A stretch of DNA of 64,000 nucleotides from Spirometra erinaceieuropaei (Eukaryota; Platyhelminthes; Cestoda; Diphyllobothriidea; Diphyllobothriidae): NCBI GenBank assembly GCA_902702965.1, contig CACRXP010000119.1, positions 523,140 to 587,139 on the forward strand. The letters are read 5' to 3'. Positions 38,100 through 49,719 of the stretch are shown here, one piece after another; position 1 is the stretch's first letter, and every line of letters starts with the position of its first letter. The position numbers and the translations under genes are program-made. The notes below the pieces were generated by a model. It worked only from the letters and a program-made list of their open reading frames with translations, was not told the origin of the DNA and made no database searches.

Positions 38100-38815
38100 T
38101 GTTATATCTAATCTCCGAAAGTACTGCACCGATTGCGCTGAAATTTGGACACAACCCGACCCGCGCACAGGGCCGGGTTTTTGGCTATTCAGTTTTGTAA
38201 TTATGCCGATGGTACGCCTGTGATGGGTAAAAAACCGGACTTTTTCCGGCCTAACAACGCCACCAGCTGCGGCCACTTGACCTACATCCACGCGGACACA
38301 TGTGCGTCCAAACTGTGGCCACTTGACCGACATTCGCTCAAACGCACGTGCTCCACCCGACTGCCGCGCTCACCCCACCACCCACCCTGCAGGCACTTGA
38401 GCAGGCCCTCCACCCTCTCTGGGCCGATGCAGTATGGGCCGCCTGGGCAAACCACCCCTGGGGCAAAAAAACATGCAACACTTGGACGCCACTTAAAATT
38501 GTCCCACAGTCCATATAATAGGGCCGTCACCGCTGCCTCGGGGATTTTCGGGGAGTGAGGAGTGGATGCAGTTAACACCAGCGCCTGCCTGCCCCCCTCC
38601 CCCCGCACAACCCACATAATGGGGCTCTCGCCCAATGTCAGTTCAGTATTGTTCACCTCGGCTTGCGGAAGCCCGGTTGCTGTCACGGCTGTCGCGTTCT
38701 GCAGCTTCAGGTCTGCTTCGTTCACAACATCATGACCACAGTCAGCTGGGAGTGGCCGAATGGCGCCAGCGAGGAACAGCAGACCAGCGTCCAACACGAC
38801 TTCGTGCCCAGCATT
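38100..38815. other. GC-rich segment of unknown origin beside the Helitron
   Basis: It contains open frames on both strands (204 codons minus, 137 plus) and short internal repeats (two copies of TGGCCACTTGACC). No domain was recognised. It may be the 5' part of the Helitron, including captured sequence, or an older insertion. Confidence 0.3.
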
Positions 38816-38819
38816 CACG

Positions 38820-38882
38820 CAGCCTGATGCTGTTGTAAACGACGGCACGACAACACCCGTTGGAAGAGTAAAGATTTTAGGG
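38820..38882 (+). mobile_element. small Helitron coding fragment, out of order
   Basis: The frame PDAVVNDGTTTPVGRVKIL matches the conserved DAVVNDGNTTNVGR block of Helitron proteins. The same block occurs in the main copy at 39179, and 24 bases are identical between 38822-38845 and 39179-39202. It lies before the more N-terminal block, so it is a separate or duplicated fragment. Confidence 0.6.
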
Positions 38883-38929
38883 TAAGGTGACACCATCTAT
38901 ACCGGCAGTCGGAGACCGACTCCAACGCA

Positions 38930-41500
38930 ACATCCATTTACTTATCGGGATGGTACCAATGGATATCACTTCAACGTTAGGATGATAAATGCAGTCAGTG
39001 ACGAGGTAACGCACATGAAATGCAGCGCAATGAACCCCTACTCAAACCGACTTATTATGCGACAGAACGTAAGTAATCCCCTTTTGAAACGCCGTCAATA
39101 GCTTCATCACTGCATTTTGGATATGTATGCAAAAATCGAAACGGAACGCCTGCTGCGCTCTGAAGAATATATTCCTTTGCCTGATGCTGTTGTAAACGAC
39201 GGTAATACAGATAACGTTGTAAGACTAACGCTTTTGCCGTTCACGTACACAGAGAGTCCACGCCATATATTCGAGTACGCTCGAGGTGCAATTGCTTATG
39301 TTTGTCAGAAAGGGGCGTCCAGACCTACTCATTACATTCACCTGCAATCCAGCTTGGGGGATGTTTATCAGCTCTTACCTCCTGGGCAATCGACGGTAAA
39401 TAGGTATGACATCACAGCACGTGTTTTCAGGAAGAAACTGCAATCGCTGATGAACTTCACGGTGAAACACGAGGTGGTTGGGTCTGTGCGCTGCTAGATG
39501 TATTAGGTGGAACGGCATAAGACGGGACTGCCCCATGCATATGTCACGATCTGGCTCTATAACAAGACCCCTTCCAACCAAATCGACGACGCAGTATGCG
39601 CCGAATTACCTGAAATCGACGTTGACAATGATTTGCATGACGTTGTGCCGAAGAATATGATACATGGACCTTGGATGCACTGAATCCCAATTCTCCAACC
39701 CCTCCCCCCTCCCCCCGGCATGATAGACGGAAGTTCCTTATACCGAAAATGATCAGCGGAAGACGTCGGCAAATTCGCAACCGTACGAATGCGAATCGGT
39801 GACATGGAAGTCGGTAACCGCTGGGTTGTTTCGTATTCGCCTTTGCTTTTAAAAGCCAACGTAGTTCATATAAACGTGGAACACTGCAATTTTGGGAAAT
39901 GAATTAGGTACATTTGTAAGTACGTGAATAAAGGCAGCGACATGGCCGTTTTCGGCCTGCAACACGAAAGTAGATAAAGGGATGCGGACATACAACACAA
40001 TGAAAGCGCACAGTATTGAGCTGGAAGATGCGTCAACGGCAAGAAATCCACGTGGAGAATTCTTCTATTCCCCATCCATGAGCGAAGTCCAGGTGTTGTT
40101 CGCTTGCAGTACAGTTAGAGAATGGGCAATGCATTTACTTTACCGATGCAAACGCGCAACAGGTTGCCTTAAGTCCACTGGCAACAACACCAACTGCGTT
40201 CTGCACGTTAAGCCAAAGTGACGCGTTTGCGAAAACACTGCCGCATTCGAAAGTGCCTACGTATTACACAGGGAATGTGCGTAGAAAATAATCCGAACAA
40301 CGCAAACGAGGAGAGCGAGTGAACGGACACCCCGGCATACTCAAAGGAACTGCGATAGGCAGACTGCATACCGTGCATCCCAATCTCACTTCGCATGGTG
40401 TTGATGAATGTGCCACGTCCAACGTCTTTCCAGCAATTGAAGTCTGTCAACGGCGCTACGCACGCCACTTTCAGCAGTGCGTGTCAGGCTCTTCAGTTAC
40501 TGGAGAACGATCAACAGTAGGACGTATGTATTAATGACGCCTGCAACATGTCCCATGCACATCAAATTCGTGCATTGTTTGCAGTCATAATGATCGCATT
40601 CTCTCCTCATCTCCAGCAGATTTACCGGAGAAATAGAATTTGCGTATGGCTGAAGATACCTTCCGTAAACTACGCAAAGAAAATTCAAATGTGGCTTGAA
40701 CAGCAGGAATCTACAGCGAGGCGTTAATATTGATTGAGGATATGTACGCAGAAATCGCGAACAAAGTTCTTAATCAACTGGGAATGTCACCGCAAAACCA
40801 ATCTGCTACTGCTTCGTTTGATGTGGATTGGCGCCATGAGCAAAATGAAACACGGTTCAACTTCTGCCATGCTTGCAATCAAACATTAACAAGCTAAGAC
40901 TGGAGCAGAATGACATTTACGATAAAATACCGCGGAATGTCAGTAACGGGGTTGGAGGAATCTCCTTCCTAGATGCTCCGTGAGGGACTGACAAAACGTT
41001 CCTACTACGACCGATCCTGACGGCATTTCGATCCAATAAATGACATAGCCCTAGCACTTCCATCCCCGGAATAGCTGCAACTCTGCTACCCGGCAGAAAA
41101 CCCGTTCATCCAGCTTCGAAATTGCCCTTGAACGCGCAAATCATTAAAGCTCTCGCGTGCAACATTTCCAAAGCATCCGGCATGGGAAAAGTACTGCAGA
41201 AATGCAAACGTATTGGTTGGGATGAATGCACAATGGCGCTAAAAAGCGCTCGAGGCCCCTGATCGAGCACTGCAGGATTTGCGAGGAAACAGCAGACCAT
41301 TCCTGGTGCACTGCTACTGCTTGCAGGAGACTTCAGGCCACCGCTGCCTCGATCGACCCCGGTAGACGAAATAAAGGCCAGCCGTCACCACTTACTTCAG
41401 AATTCTCGAGCGCGACCGGGTGCAGCAAGCAATTGCCCTGCCTTCCACAGCGGCTAAAAAGACAATCCTGGGTTTCGCACACAATACGTACCGCCAACCG
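38930..41500 (+). mobile_element. Helitron Rep/helicase, nearly complete but dead
   Basis: Helitrons transpose by rolling circle with a Rep nuclease and a Pif1-type helicase. In order: NGYHFNVRM, MYAKIETERLLRSEEYI, DAVVNDGNTDNV, a Rep core with LLPPGQST and ITARVFRKKLQSLM, HAYVTIWL...IDDAVCAELPEIDVD, PKNMIHGP, YICKYVNKGSDMAVFGLQ, STWRILLFPIHERSP, LIEDMYAEIANKVLNQLGM, then the helicase with a broken Walker A (LDAP, stop, GTDKT) and Walker B WDECTMA. At least a dozen stops or frameshifts. The termini were not resolved. It lies between two parts of a LINE. Confidence 0.85.
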
Positions 41501-41589
41501 GTGGCCCTTACATTTTTCTTAATTGGGAACGTGCTCCCTCCTCTTTCCCTTATTTTCCAATTCATGAGATTGAGCCACAGCAACGCGTG

Positions 41590-41910
41590 GCGGGGTCCGG
41601 CTAGTTCGCAATAAAACAGGAATGCGTACTCGCTTATACCCTCCTCGGACTGATGCGCTCTACCATGCTGGTGGACGTTACTGTGATGAGCGTCCTCGTA
41701 TCAGTATCGTTTACTTGACCGATGATAGATTCCCGACGCGTCTCTCCATGACTACTGTCTACGACCTTCTCTTCTTGGGCGACTGTGCTCTCAAAACCGC
41801 GACGGAACCGGATGTAACATGGCACGAGAATCTCTTCGCCTCTAGGTACCCAAACTGCAGGCCTAACATCAACAAGGACAAGATGCTGGCTGTGCATCAA
41901 CCGTAACTTA
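41590..41910 (+). mobile_element. LINE RT catalytic part (part 3 of the split LINE)
   Basis: IKQECVLAYTLLGLM (the VKQGCVLAPTLF block) is followed by RISIVYLTDDRF, LSMTTVYDLLFLGDCAL (the FADDCAL catalytic motif, here LGDC) and NINKDKMLAVHQP. It continues the sequence lost at 38045 with only about 15 residues missing. At 41930 it is followed by repeat R-A instead of the rest of the RT. Confidence 0.8.
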
Positions 41911-41934
41911 ACACTGAATGGCACTTCGACCGTC

Positions 41935-42090
41935 GATTTCAGAGATGTCCACTGTATGCTCCAGAGAAGAATGAGAAAAGGGACGGTGATTTGCGCATGA
42001 GTAGGCTTATAGGGATTGTAGAAGTGCGCAGCATCGACCGCCCACTTTCCTCCTCCTCAGTCCAAAAACAATGTTAAGACAGAGTCAATG
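41935..42090 (-). repeat. dispersed repeat R-A, copy 6
   Basis: Same orientation as the 8790 copy: ACTTCGACCGTCGATTTC, GAGATGTCCACTGTATGC, GGGACGGTGATTTGCGC, TTCCTCCTCCTC, AATGTTAAGACAGAGTC. It lies between LINE RT and LINE finger segments. Confidence 0.65.
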
Positions 42091-42099
42091 AATTGCTGC

Positions 42100-42430
42100 A
42101 CTTGAGGTCGACGTTGTGGACAACCACATAACTGCCACCATCTCTGCCACGGATCCCGCGACGATGGTGACGGTGACTACTACATCTCCTAAGCCCACCG
42201 CACGAGAGAACACTTCTGACATCCCGTCTACCAACACCCTCAACGCCGCCACAACCGCTAGCACGGCAGACCCCACTCCAAACTATCCAAATTACGATCG
42301 CACATTCATTTCACGCACCGGCCTGATCGGACACTTGCGGATCCATCGCACACAGCCTAGTAAACTAGCGTCTGGAGAACCAACATATACCAGTCGCCAC
42401 CGCCTCAACTGTCCGTATTGCCCACGTGCA
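42100..42430 (+). mobile_element. LINE zinc-finger tail (part 4 of the split LINE)
   Basis: A Thr/Ser-rich linker is followed by YPNYDRTFISRTGLIGHLRIH (the first Cys pair replaced by Tyr) and SRHRLNCPYCPRA, ending in the next finger. Same family as the other LINE tails. It is collinear with the fragments at 33905, 37215 and 41590, though the RT C-terminus is missing. Confidence 0.75.
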
Positions 42431-42439
42431 TAAAGAACA

Positions 42440-43095
42440 CGAAAAGACCAGTAGTGGGCCTACTCCGAGCGCCTTGTATCAACGCTGGGCCCCTCGCGAG
42501 AGTCTGCACGTGCGCACCAGGGCTGCCTGGCATTCGTTCACTCGGATTTTCAACCGACCAATCAGATTCAAGGTCGGATCAGACGTGGCCTGTCTTTGAC
42601 GCACTCCCTGACGGACACTGGGGCCGCCGCTCACCCTCACCGTAAACAGTCTGACGCGTTTGAGTCTACCACATTGCGTTAAAGACCGTGGTTTGGAAAA
42701 CTGCCAGATGACGGGATAACCAGGTCCTTCTTTCAGGACGGAAAGCCAAGCTGCAATAGCTTCTTTCTTTAATGGGGCCCTTATGGAATTCCCACTCAGT
42801 AGATATTCGAGCTGCATCTCATTTAGTGTTTTATGACATTCGGGTCGTAATTGCGTCAAATAGAGAGTGCAGTGTCTCGACTAGGTGCTAGTTTGCGCCG
42901 TGTCAGCCATCTCTGCCTTCTGCGGCCTCCGGCCCCTTAACTCTGCCTTGAAATTAGACGGCGACGGGCGGGGAGTAGAGGATGAGATAGATACAGCATA
43001 AGTCTGCCATCGGTATAAACTAATTCGCGCACCACTCACCATCCCTGGCCCCACTCTGCTGAGGGCAATCGGTGGACATCGTCGAAATCGATGAT
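42440..43095. repeat. repeat cluster with R-A copy 7 (42870-43095)
   Basis: The first part shares CTCACCGTAAACAGTCTGACG and CCGTGGTTTGGAAAACTGCC blocks with 29970-30010 and 32790-32815. R-A follows with GGGCGGGGAGTAGAGGATGAG and GGTATAAACTAATTCGCGCA. Confidence 0.6.
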
Positions 43096-43484
43096 CTACT
43101 CACAAAATAAGGCAAAGCGAAACGGGCCCTCATGCCCGTAACGGGTCTGTGGAGTCCTTACGAGAGCAAACGTGTGAATTTCACGCGACCTCGAACACGG
43201 TTATTTCGAAGGTGGGCAATACTAAATGGTTCATAACTATGTTAAGAAAAGCAGTTGAGCCTCCATAATAAGACAAAAAACACCGTTTTCTATATTCACA
43301 AATAAATGTGGTCAGAATATTCGTGAAATTAAAAAGTATGCATGTGTAGTTTTTGCTTACCACTAACTTTCAGAGGGAAAAATAGTTATTTATCCTGAGG
43401 AAAATTGTTATTTTTGATCGGATTCGTACTCTGAATGGATCCTTCAAACATTTTTCGAATTTCTTTCTGGCTTTTTTTTCCAGA

Positions 43485-43636
43485 CTGAAGACGGCGAGCG
43501 TCCAAAACACCTGAAGACAAGCCTGAAAACAACGGAAGACTTCCTCATCCAGCTCCGCTACAAGTATTTGTTAGTTCACTGGGCTTTTGTCCTGCTTTCT
43601 CTTCTTCATTCTATCGCGCGCATTATTTTCTCTTGA
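43485..43636 (+). other. weak candidate terminal exon
   Basis: A strong acceptor (CTTTTTTTTCCAG) is followed by about 50 open codons (TEDGERPKHLKTSL..., then a hydrophobic WAFVLLSLLHSIARIIF) and TGA. No homology was recognised and no partner exon was found, so it may be chance. Confidence 0.15.
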
Positions 43637-43754
43637 ACACGCGCGAATTAGTTTATACTAACGGCAGACTTGTGCTGTACCCACCGCACCCTCTACTCCC
43701 CTCACGCCTCAACTCCTCGCAAAGAGGACTGGTGGGGACCAAGTTAGCATTGCC

Positions 43755-43857
43755 GGTGGTGGTGGTGGTGATGGTGATGGTGGTGGTGTTGGTGTTGGTG
43801 TTGGTGTTGGTGGTGGTGGTGGTGGTGGTGGTGGTGGTGATGGTGGTGGTGGTGACG
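43755..43857. repeat. (GGT)n/(GTT)n microsatellite
   Basis: About 100 bp of GGT with GTTGGT and GAT interruptions. Confidence 0.9.
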
Positions 43858-44099
43858 GAACATCAGGAATGTGGTCGCCGGTGATGGAGATGATACTTGC
43901 AGTGGATACCGTGGGGTTCGCGACAAGGGTGATAATGTGGGCGTTTATGAAGGGAGCAGATGGGATTACCTGGTTGTTGTTCAGCTGGGCCCTGAGATGC
44001 ATGACGAGGCGCGGAATGTTCGTCGGCAGCGTAGATATGTTAAGAGTGGTTAGGTGTTGACCTTTTGAGTCGGAGGCACTTATGGCCTTCAAGCACCTC

Positions 44100-45720
44100 T
44101 CTTGGCTTTAGCATCGGCTATTCGGTTGCCGTCGGAAACTGCTGATCAAGCTTTCACTGCTCTCCTGCAGGCCGGTCTGTCCTGGGTGATGTCTTCTCAG
44201 CCCGCCAGCTTTATTCGTAAGGGCTTCGAAAATTTCTTCATGGGGCCCTTCCCAGGGTCTTTTTGTCCTCCTTCTCGGCGAACATCCATAGAGGCATCCT
44301 TGCGGAAGAGACGTTTGAATAATCGTCCGTCGTCCGTCCTCACGAAGAGACCGTTCCATCGAGGATGCAGTTACCTAAGAATGGTGTGTATGCTGAGGAT
44401 TCCGGTCCCATCCAAGCCTTCCATGTTCCTCAAACTTACTATTCTCCAAAGACATCTGAGATGGGATTGGTTGAGTTGCCTGGTTTAACTGTGGTAGACA
44501 GTCCGTGCCTCCACCTCGTATAGTAGCGTTTTTAAGACTGCCGTCCCTAACTTCTTGAACTTCGGTTTCAGTCGGAGTCCTTGGTTGTTCCGGATGCAGT
44601 CCTGCAGCCGGCCGAAGACCTGGCTGGCTTTGTTGATCCCTCGGGCCCTTTTGTCATCGATTTTGATGTTACATGAGAATGCTCCTCCGGCGACGATATG
44701 GCGAAGAACCCCACTCAACTGTCAGTAGACTGTGGATCATGTCCTACGGGGTTTATCCTGGCATTCATTTGCAGGTCGTTGCAGGCATTACACGGTCGAC
44801 AACAATTACTTCCCATGACCTCAAACCATTATTCAAACTCCGTTATTTTCTAAAAATTTGTATTTTGTTTTTTACATTGACGCGCTCATTTCCATCGCCA
44901 TACGAAAGCGTACGATAAGACCCTCGGCAGAAATCCAAACAATTTTCGTGTTTTCTTGCAGTTCCTCAGCTTACTAGTAAAACCCCCATTATCACCATTC
45001 TTATATACCATTGCCCATAGACTACCGACAATTAAGCGGGGTCTTTCACCTTACCGTTGCCGCGTTTCCTAAATAGGTGATATTGTCCACGGTCTTCATT
45101 TGGGTGCGGTTGACGGTGATGCAAGAGACGCTGTATGCAATGTTAGGTGACGGTTGATGCATGACCAACATTCTGTTCGTGTTGATCATTAGTTCGAAGT
45201 TGACTTACCGGCCTCAAAGAAGCCCGTGTTCCTTTGCATGTCCGCCTCTGTCGTGGTGTTGAACGCGCGGTTGACCGCAAAAGATAAATCGTGGGCAGCT
45301 GTCGTGAAGAGACACGTTTGGGCCCGCGTGCGACGGGTATTGAGAATATGATTATCGATCCTGTAGACGATGCCTATACCAGGGCACTCATCGCGGAAGC
45401 ATCGATCAGTATGGCAGAGAACACCGGACTGAGGAGGTTATGAACGAGTACACTTTCCCGTTTCGCTCCACTGATCATTGAGGATGCGTCTAGGACAGTC
45501 TTTGACGTGCGCCATCAACCCGTCATGGACTTGGCGACCCTGTGTGTGAATCTTTCCAGACACCCGAATTTTCGTATGGTTTTCAACAGTCTGTCTCTAG
45601 TCGCCGCGTCGAGGGCGTTTGTCATGTGCGCAGATTAAATGTAGGTGTGCTGGCATCTCCTGCTACTTTTCATGCAGCTGGCGGGCGGCGAAGATCACTG
45701 TTGGACTGGACAGACTGGTT
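44100..45720 (-). mobile_element. LINE RT, minus strand, split by a miniature element
   Basis: Reading down from 45720: VIFAARQLHEK, FGCLERFTHR, VFSAILIDASAMS, FAVNRAFNTTTEADMQRN, VMHQPSPNIAYS, VNRTQMKTVDNITYLGN. The element at 44689-45061 interrupts, then AFSCNIKIDDKRARGINKASQVFGRLQ, LKTLLYEVEARTVY, GILSIHTILR, WNGLFVRTDDGRLFKRLF, and an end near 44100. It is the same zinc-finger LINE family, but the fingers are absent. Several stops and frameshifts. Confidence 0.8.
44681..45069. mobile_element. miniature inverted-repeat element, copy 1 (44689-45061) with 8-bp flanking duplication
   Basis: A 373-bp non-coding element. Its termini, GGCGACGATATGGCGAAGAA and the reverse complement of the right end, GGCAACGGTAAGGTGAAAGA, form inverted repeats extending past CCCC.CTTAA. 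The flanking octamers GCTCCTCC (44681-44688) and GCGTTTCC (45062-45069) are a diverged duplication. Excision of the element plus one octamer rejoins the LINE frame at YLGNAFSC. An 8-bp duplication is typical of hAT, Merlin and P superfamilies; GG termini and the nearby relic favour Merlin, which is an inference. Confidence 0.8.
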
Positions 45721-45729
45721 TATCTTCGA

Positions 45730-47150
45730 GAAAACTTAGACCTACTATGGTACATGTTTGCCCCTTTTTAAATGACCACAGTCTTGCTTGGAGAGAAATT
45801 TTGTCAGCATAACATGTCTTTTGCCTGTGCTGGTGGCTGGGCTGCGTAACCTTATAGAATGGCTGGTGATCCAAATCTTCGGGACCTGCTAGTGTCGCAA
45901 CACTACTCCCCGTGTCCTGTCTGCCGAACTAGTAGCTATTTAAATCATATTATAAACTTGTCATCTTAGAAGTCTAAGGTGTTCGATGGCTGTCTCACTG
46001 AAATAATCCAGATTTCAAAACAGATAATTTTGGTCCAATACCCTTACACCGAACTGCTTGTTCAGTTGATCGTCCACATCTCATTGTATGAATTGCCCTA
46101 AACGCTATCGCACCTTTCTTCTCCATCTTCTCAAATCTCTACGATTTGCCTATTAAGTCAAGCGCAGTATTTGAGATGCCGTTGTTGTAGTTCTCCACTC
46201 GGCTTCAAGACACCTACACAAGGATTTTCATGCGTAGGGGTGTGTATTTAAAAAAAATCATACTGCTTTCAGTAGTGTTCCACGCCATCTGTTCTTTAAG
46301 AAAACATCCGGGTGCGGCTGTTCCGACTGGCTTATAAATTCTATTTTCGCTTTCATTCAGTTTTTTCAGTCTGGCATTCGGGAGAACATGTTTCTCCCTA
46401 GTAATTTTGGTGTCCTCCACGGTTCCATCCTACTTTCCCGCTTGTTTTCTCTTACGACCGATGAATTCTGATCGCCTAATCCCCATAAATCCTTACTGTG
46501 TGCTGATGATAAGGTTGTTGGTCAATCCACAAAAAAGAAGACCCGTAAGGATAAGTTATGTAGCCCCATTGGGTTTAATATGTTTAACTAACCACTATAT
46601 TTGTTTTAGTAGGCATTGGTTAGTTTATTAATTCAAAGTTGCAAGAAGTCCTTCTTTATGTGTTATCTAGCGCATTGATATAGCCGCATGCACCGACTTG
46701 TTTCAGCATGGTCTTTTTAGTGATAAATTATTTAGCGTGCGATGGCCTTCAGTTGTAGCTCCCGCTCTACGTGATCCGACTTATCTTATCTCGACTTCCT
46801 ATTTTTCCCAATGTACATGCATTGCCTTTTGTTATCGATTCCGTGCGCCGTGACATTCCGCGGGAGTGGTTAGGCCTTTTCGTGCCATGTTAGTACCCGC
46901 CATACAACGCGTACTGTAAAGATCGCTGACTGCATGTTGGTTTACCTTGCTTCTGTTAGAACACACACACTTGGCTTCCTAGACATCTCTAAGTAGTTTC
47001 TTTTGTCCAAAACATAGGCCGTGACTTGTTTACTTCTTCGAGAATGCATGTGCGTAGTCCCTCACATAAACAATAATTAGAAATATTGGCAAAGTTGAGA
47101 GACCCGGGTGGGTGATTTCAGGAAAACGATGGACTCACTGGAACGGGTTT
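45730..47150. other. no recognisable feature
   Basis: A/T-richer sequence with short meaningless frames. No exon or repeat was recognised. Confidence 0.35.
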
Positions 47151-47154
47151 CTAT

Positions 47155-48782
47155 AGGTGCCGACGTCTCGAAGGCTCACCAGCAACAGTATTATCTGCGA
47201 ACCAATTCCTAGAACGCATAAAATGTCCGAAGTTGGAGCCATGGTATCCTTTGATAACATTTCGGTCTTCACCTCCATTCCACAGCAGCTAGAGATAGAC
47301 GCCGTGAACCAACTACTGGTTGAACGTTATGAAAATAGGGCAAGCCTCTGAAGTCCGGATATCTGGTTGAGGTTTTGCAACACTGCCTCAAGACCTATTT
47401 CACCTTTGGTGGATAAATGTACGAACAAATTAGGGATACTATTATGGGCTCCCCTCTGTTAGGCACAATTGCTGAAGTAGTTCTTCAAAGGATAGAACAT
47501 TCAGTGTTCACCAAGTATCAACCAAAGCTCTGAGCTGGCTATGTCGATGACACCTTCGTCACTGTCAAAACAACTGACATTGAGCGCATAAAGAAACTGC
47601 TGAAGTTGATTGACCCGGATATCCAATTCACGATGGAAGCAGAAACAAACAACCAACTGCCCCTGCTTGACGTACTTGTGCGTCGGTGTACAAATGGACA
47701 ACTGCAATCCACAGTATTCGGAAAATCCACCGACATAAGACATACCCTACCCTTCAACAGCAATCATCCTCTGCCTCACAAGCGTAACTGGATCCGAACT
47801 CTAGTCCAGGGTCGAAACACACTGAAGCATGCCGGAAGATAAAAGAGCCGAACGACTGTACCTTCAGAACCTCTTTGCAGTCGATGGCCGTCCCGGACAC
47901 TTTATCAAGAGAAGCAGGCGCCGAGTGCACAGACGACGGCCAAATGAGCAGCAACCCGAAGTCTGCAGGGCCATTCTCTACGCTAAAGGGGTCTCCGCAG
48001 CGATCTCTCGACTGTTACAACCCGCCAGAGTAGGCATATCACATCCACCCCACGCAACAATACTGCGCCTTCTGACGTAATTTAAGGACACGCTGCCACC
48101 GGCTGGAACGTAAGGAGTTGTCTACAAAATAAGTTTTAATGAGGGCGACTGCAACTAGGTTGGGTGAAACCGAGTGGAAGTTTCAGACCCGCCTACGAGA
48201 GCACAAATCGGCGGCTCGGCGGCTAGATCAAGACTTTCAACTCGCAACGCACGTTGGAGAAATTGAGCATATTTTCGATTTCCAGAGAGGTACCATCTTA
48301 GGCCAGGGCAACAAGAAAGTACAACGGCTCACACTCGAGACTTGGTACTCTGATACCAACTCCATCGGCGGACATCTGGACCTTTCTGCAGCCTACAGAG
48401 TCCTGCGTCATCACGTCCGTAGAGCCCGGGTCCAAGTAACCACACTGGACTTAAGATAGCCATGCATAGCCCGACGGCGAGTCTTCTCGGCGTAGAGGAA
48501 AGAACCACCAGACCGATCACCCGACTAAGGCTTAATCCCCCCCCCCCGACGCGGTGACTCACAAAGCACACAGATAAAACGTCCGCCAATCATCTCCCGA
48601 GAGGCCGCGGCAGCGAGAAGAGAAAAATCGATCAGCACGAAACCGAGCAACGCGACATGCCACTTGAAATTTCTGATCGATTAAGTGCATTTTACGTTCT
48701 GACAATGGAGAGCCGACCAAGCTCTTCGAAACGTGAGCACGTTACTAAACCCATTCCATGAGCTCATCTTTTCCCTCAAATA
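47155..48782 (+). mobile_element. Penelope-like element, 5'-truncated copy 2
   Basis: The RT begins at about GSPATVLSANQFLERIK, then MVSFDNISVFTSIPQQLEID, MGSPLLGTIAEVVLQRIE, GYVDDTFVTVKTTDIE (intact YVDD), DIQFTMEAETNNQLPLLDVL. After a connector (LYLQNLFAV, RRRPNEQQPEVCRAILY), the GIY-YIG domain survives as a plus-strand frame with TRLREHKSAARRLD, LATHVGEIEHIF and RLTLETWYSD. Several frameshifts and stops. The 3' tail (TGATCGATTAAGTGCATTTTACG through CCCTCAAATA) matches the tail of the copy at 61756-63607. Same subfamily, more decayed. Confidence 0.85.
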
Positions 48783-48830
48783 ATGAGACAATTAAATTTA
48801 ATTGAGATGATATACAAACGTTTACGGTCG

Positions 48831-49719
48831 GGTTTGGTCCTGCAGCCGCACTGGTAATGGATAAACGCGACTGCCCGTAATACGGGAATTGCTGTAACAG
48901 GGATTTTACGGGTGGGGTATTTGACACGCCAAAGAGAAGGCAGTAAAGTGGTAAAATAAAAAGGAGCATTTTTAGGTGACCAGGGAAAGTTTGAGAGAGG
49001 TGAAACGCAAGTGCAAATGATGAAAATGTAGTAGTGTATGTGGAACAGTTTGCGGAGAAAGCCGATGTATAGGCAAGGAGTACGAAAATGCGGGAATAAG
49101 ACAGACAGACAGACAATAGGAATTGGCAAGGCTTGGCCGAGGACATTCCGCATGGTGTGAAGAAAAAAATGATGGAAGGTATGCGAAAGGATCTAAAGGC
49201 AGTCAAGGAAACAGATAAGGCAAATGACGAACCATCGGAAATGAGGCCAGTGTACAAGGCTACGTTTTTGTAATTTATTTTGTAATAATGATACTGGAAA
49301 TATGGATAAATTGCAGATGGAAAGCCAACACTTTGAAATGCAAAGGCAAGCCAAAACGCAATTTGGGCCCATTAACAGGTCCGCGCACCTGCATTCCATT
49401 TAATTTCTCTACTGTTTTTACTGCAGTAGTGAAATTTCCTTGTGAACGTCAACGACTTTCCTCCTGTGCCTTTGACGTACCTGGCCTAGCCACTGGCTGA
49501 ATTAGAAAAGAAGGAGAGGGCAAACAGAAGGGGAACGGGGTGCAAGTGCACTGAGCACTTTGTCTGAACTGTGCCTTTGACGTACCTAGTAAATGCATTT
49601 AGCACATATCTCAAGAGTTCCTTTTCAAAGTATACCATTTGAACATAATCGCGCCTACTCAAAACTATTAGGTAGGTCAAGGATATAATATTTCTCAAGC
49701 GCCACTGCAGGACCAAACC
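48831..49719. repeat. 15-bp exact inverted repeat pair bounding about 0.9 kb
   Basis: GGTTTGGTCCTGCAG at 48831-48845 and its exact reverse complement at 49705-49719. The interior has no recognised coding motif; a 170-codon minus-strand frame at 48745-49257 is unsupported. It could be the termini of a non-autonomous DNA transposon, but no target duplication was verified. Confidence 0.3.

Noticed and set aside
38282..38896. 204-codon minus-strand open frame
   Set aside because: No recognisable domain; it overlaps a plus-strand Helitron fragment. Kept only as a finding about an unexplained GC-rich block.
48745..49257. 170-codon minus-strand hydrophobic open frame
   Set aside because: Composition fits A/T-rich non-coding DNA; no motif, no splice partners, and it begins inside the PLE tail region.
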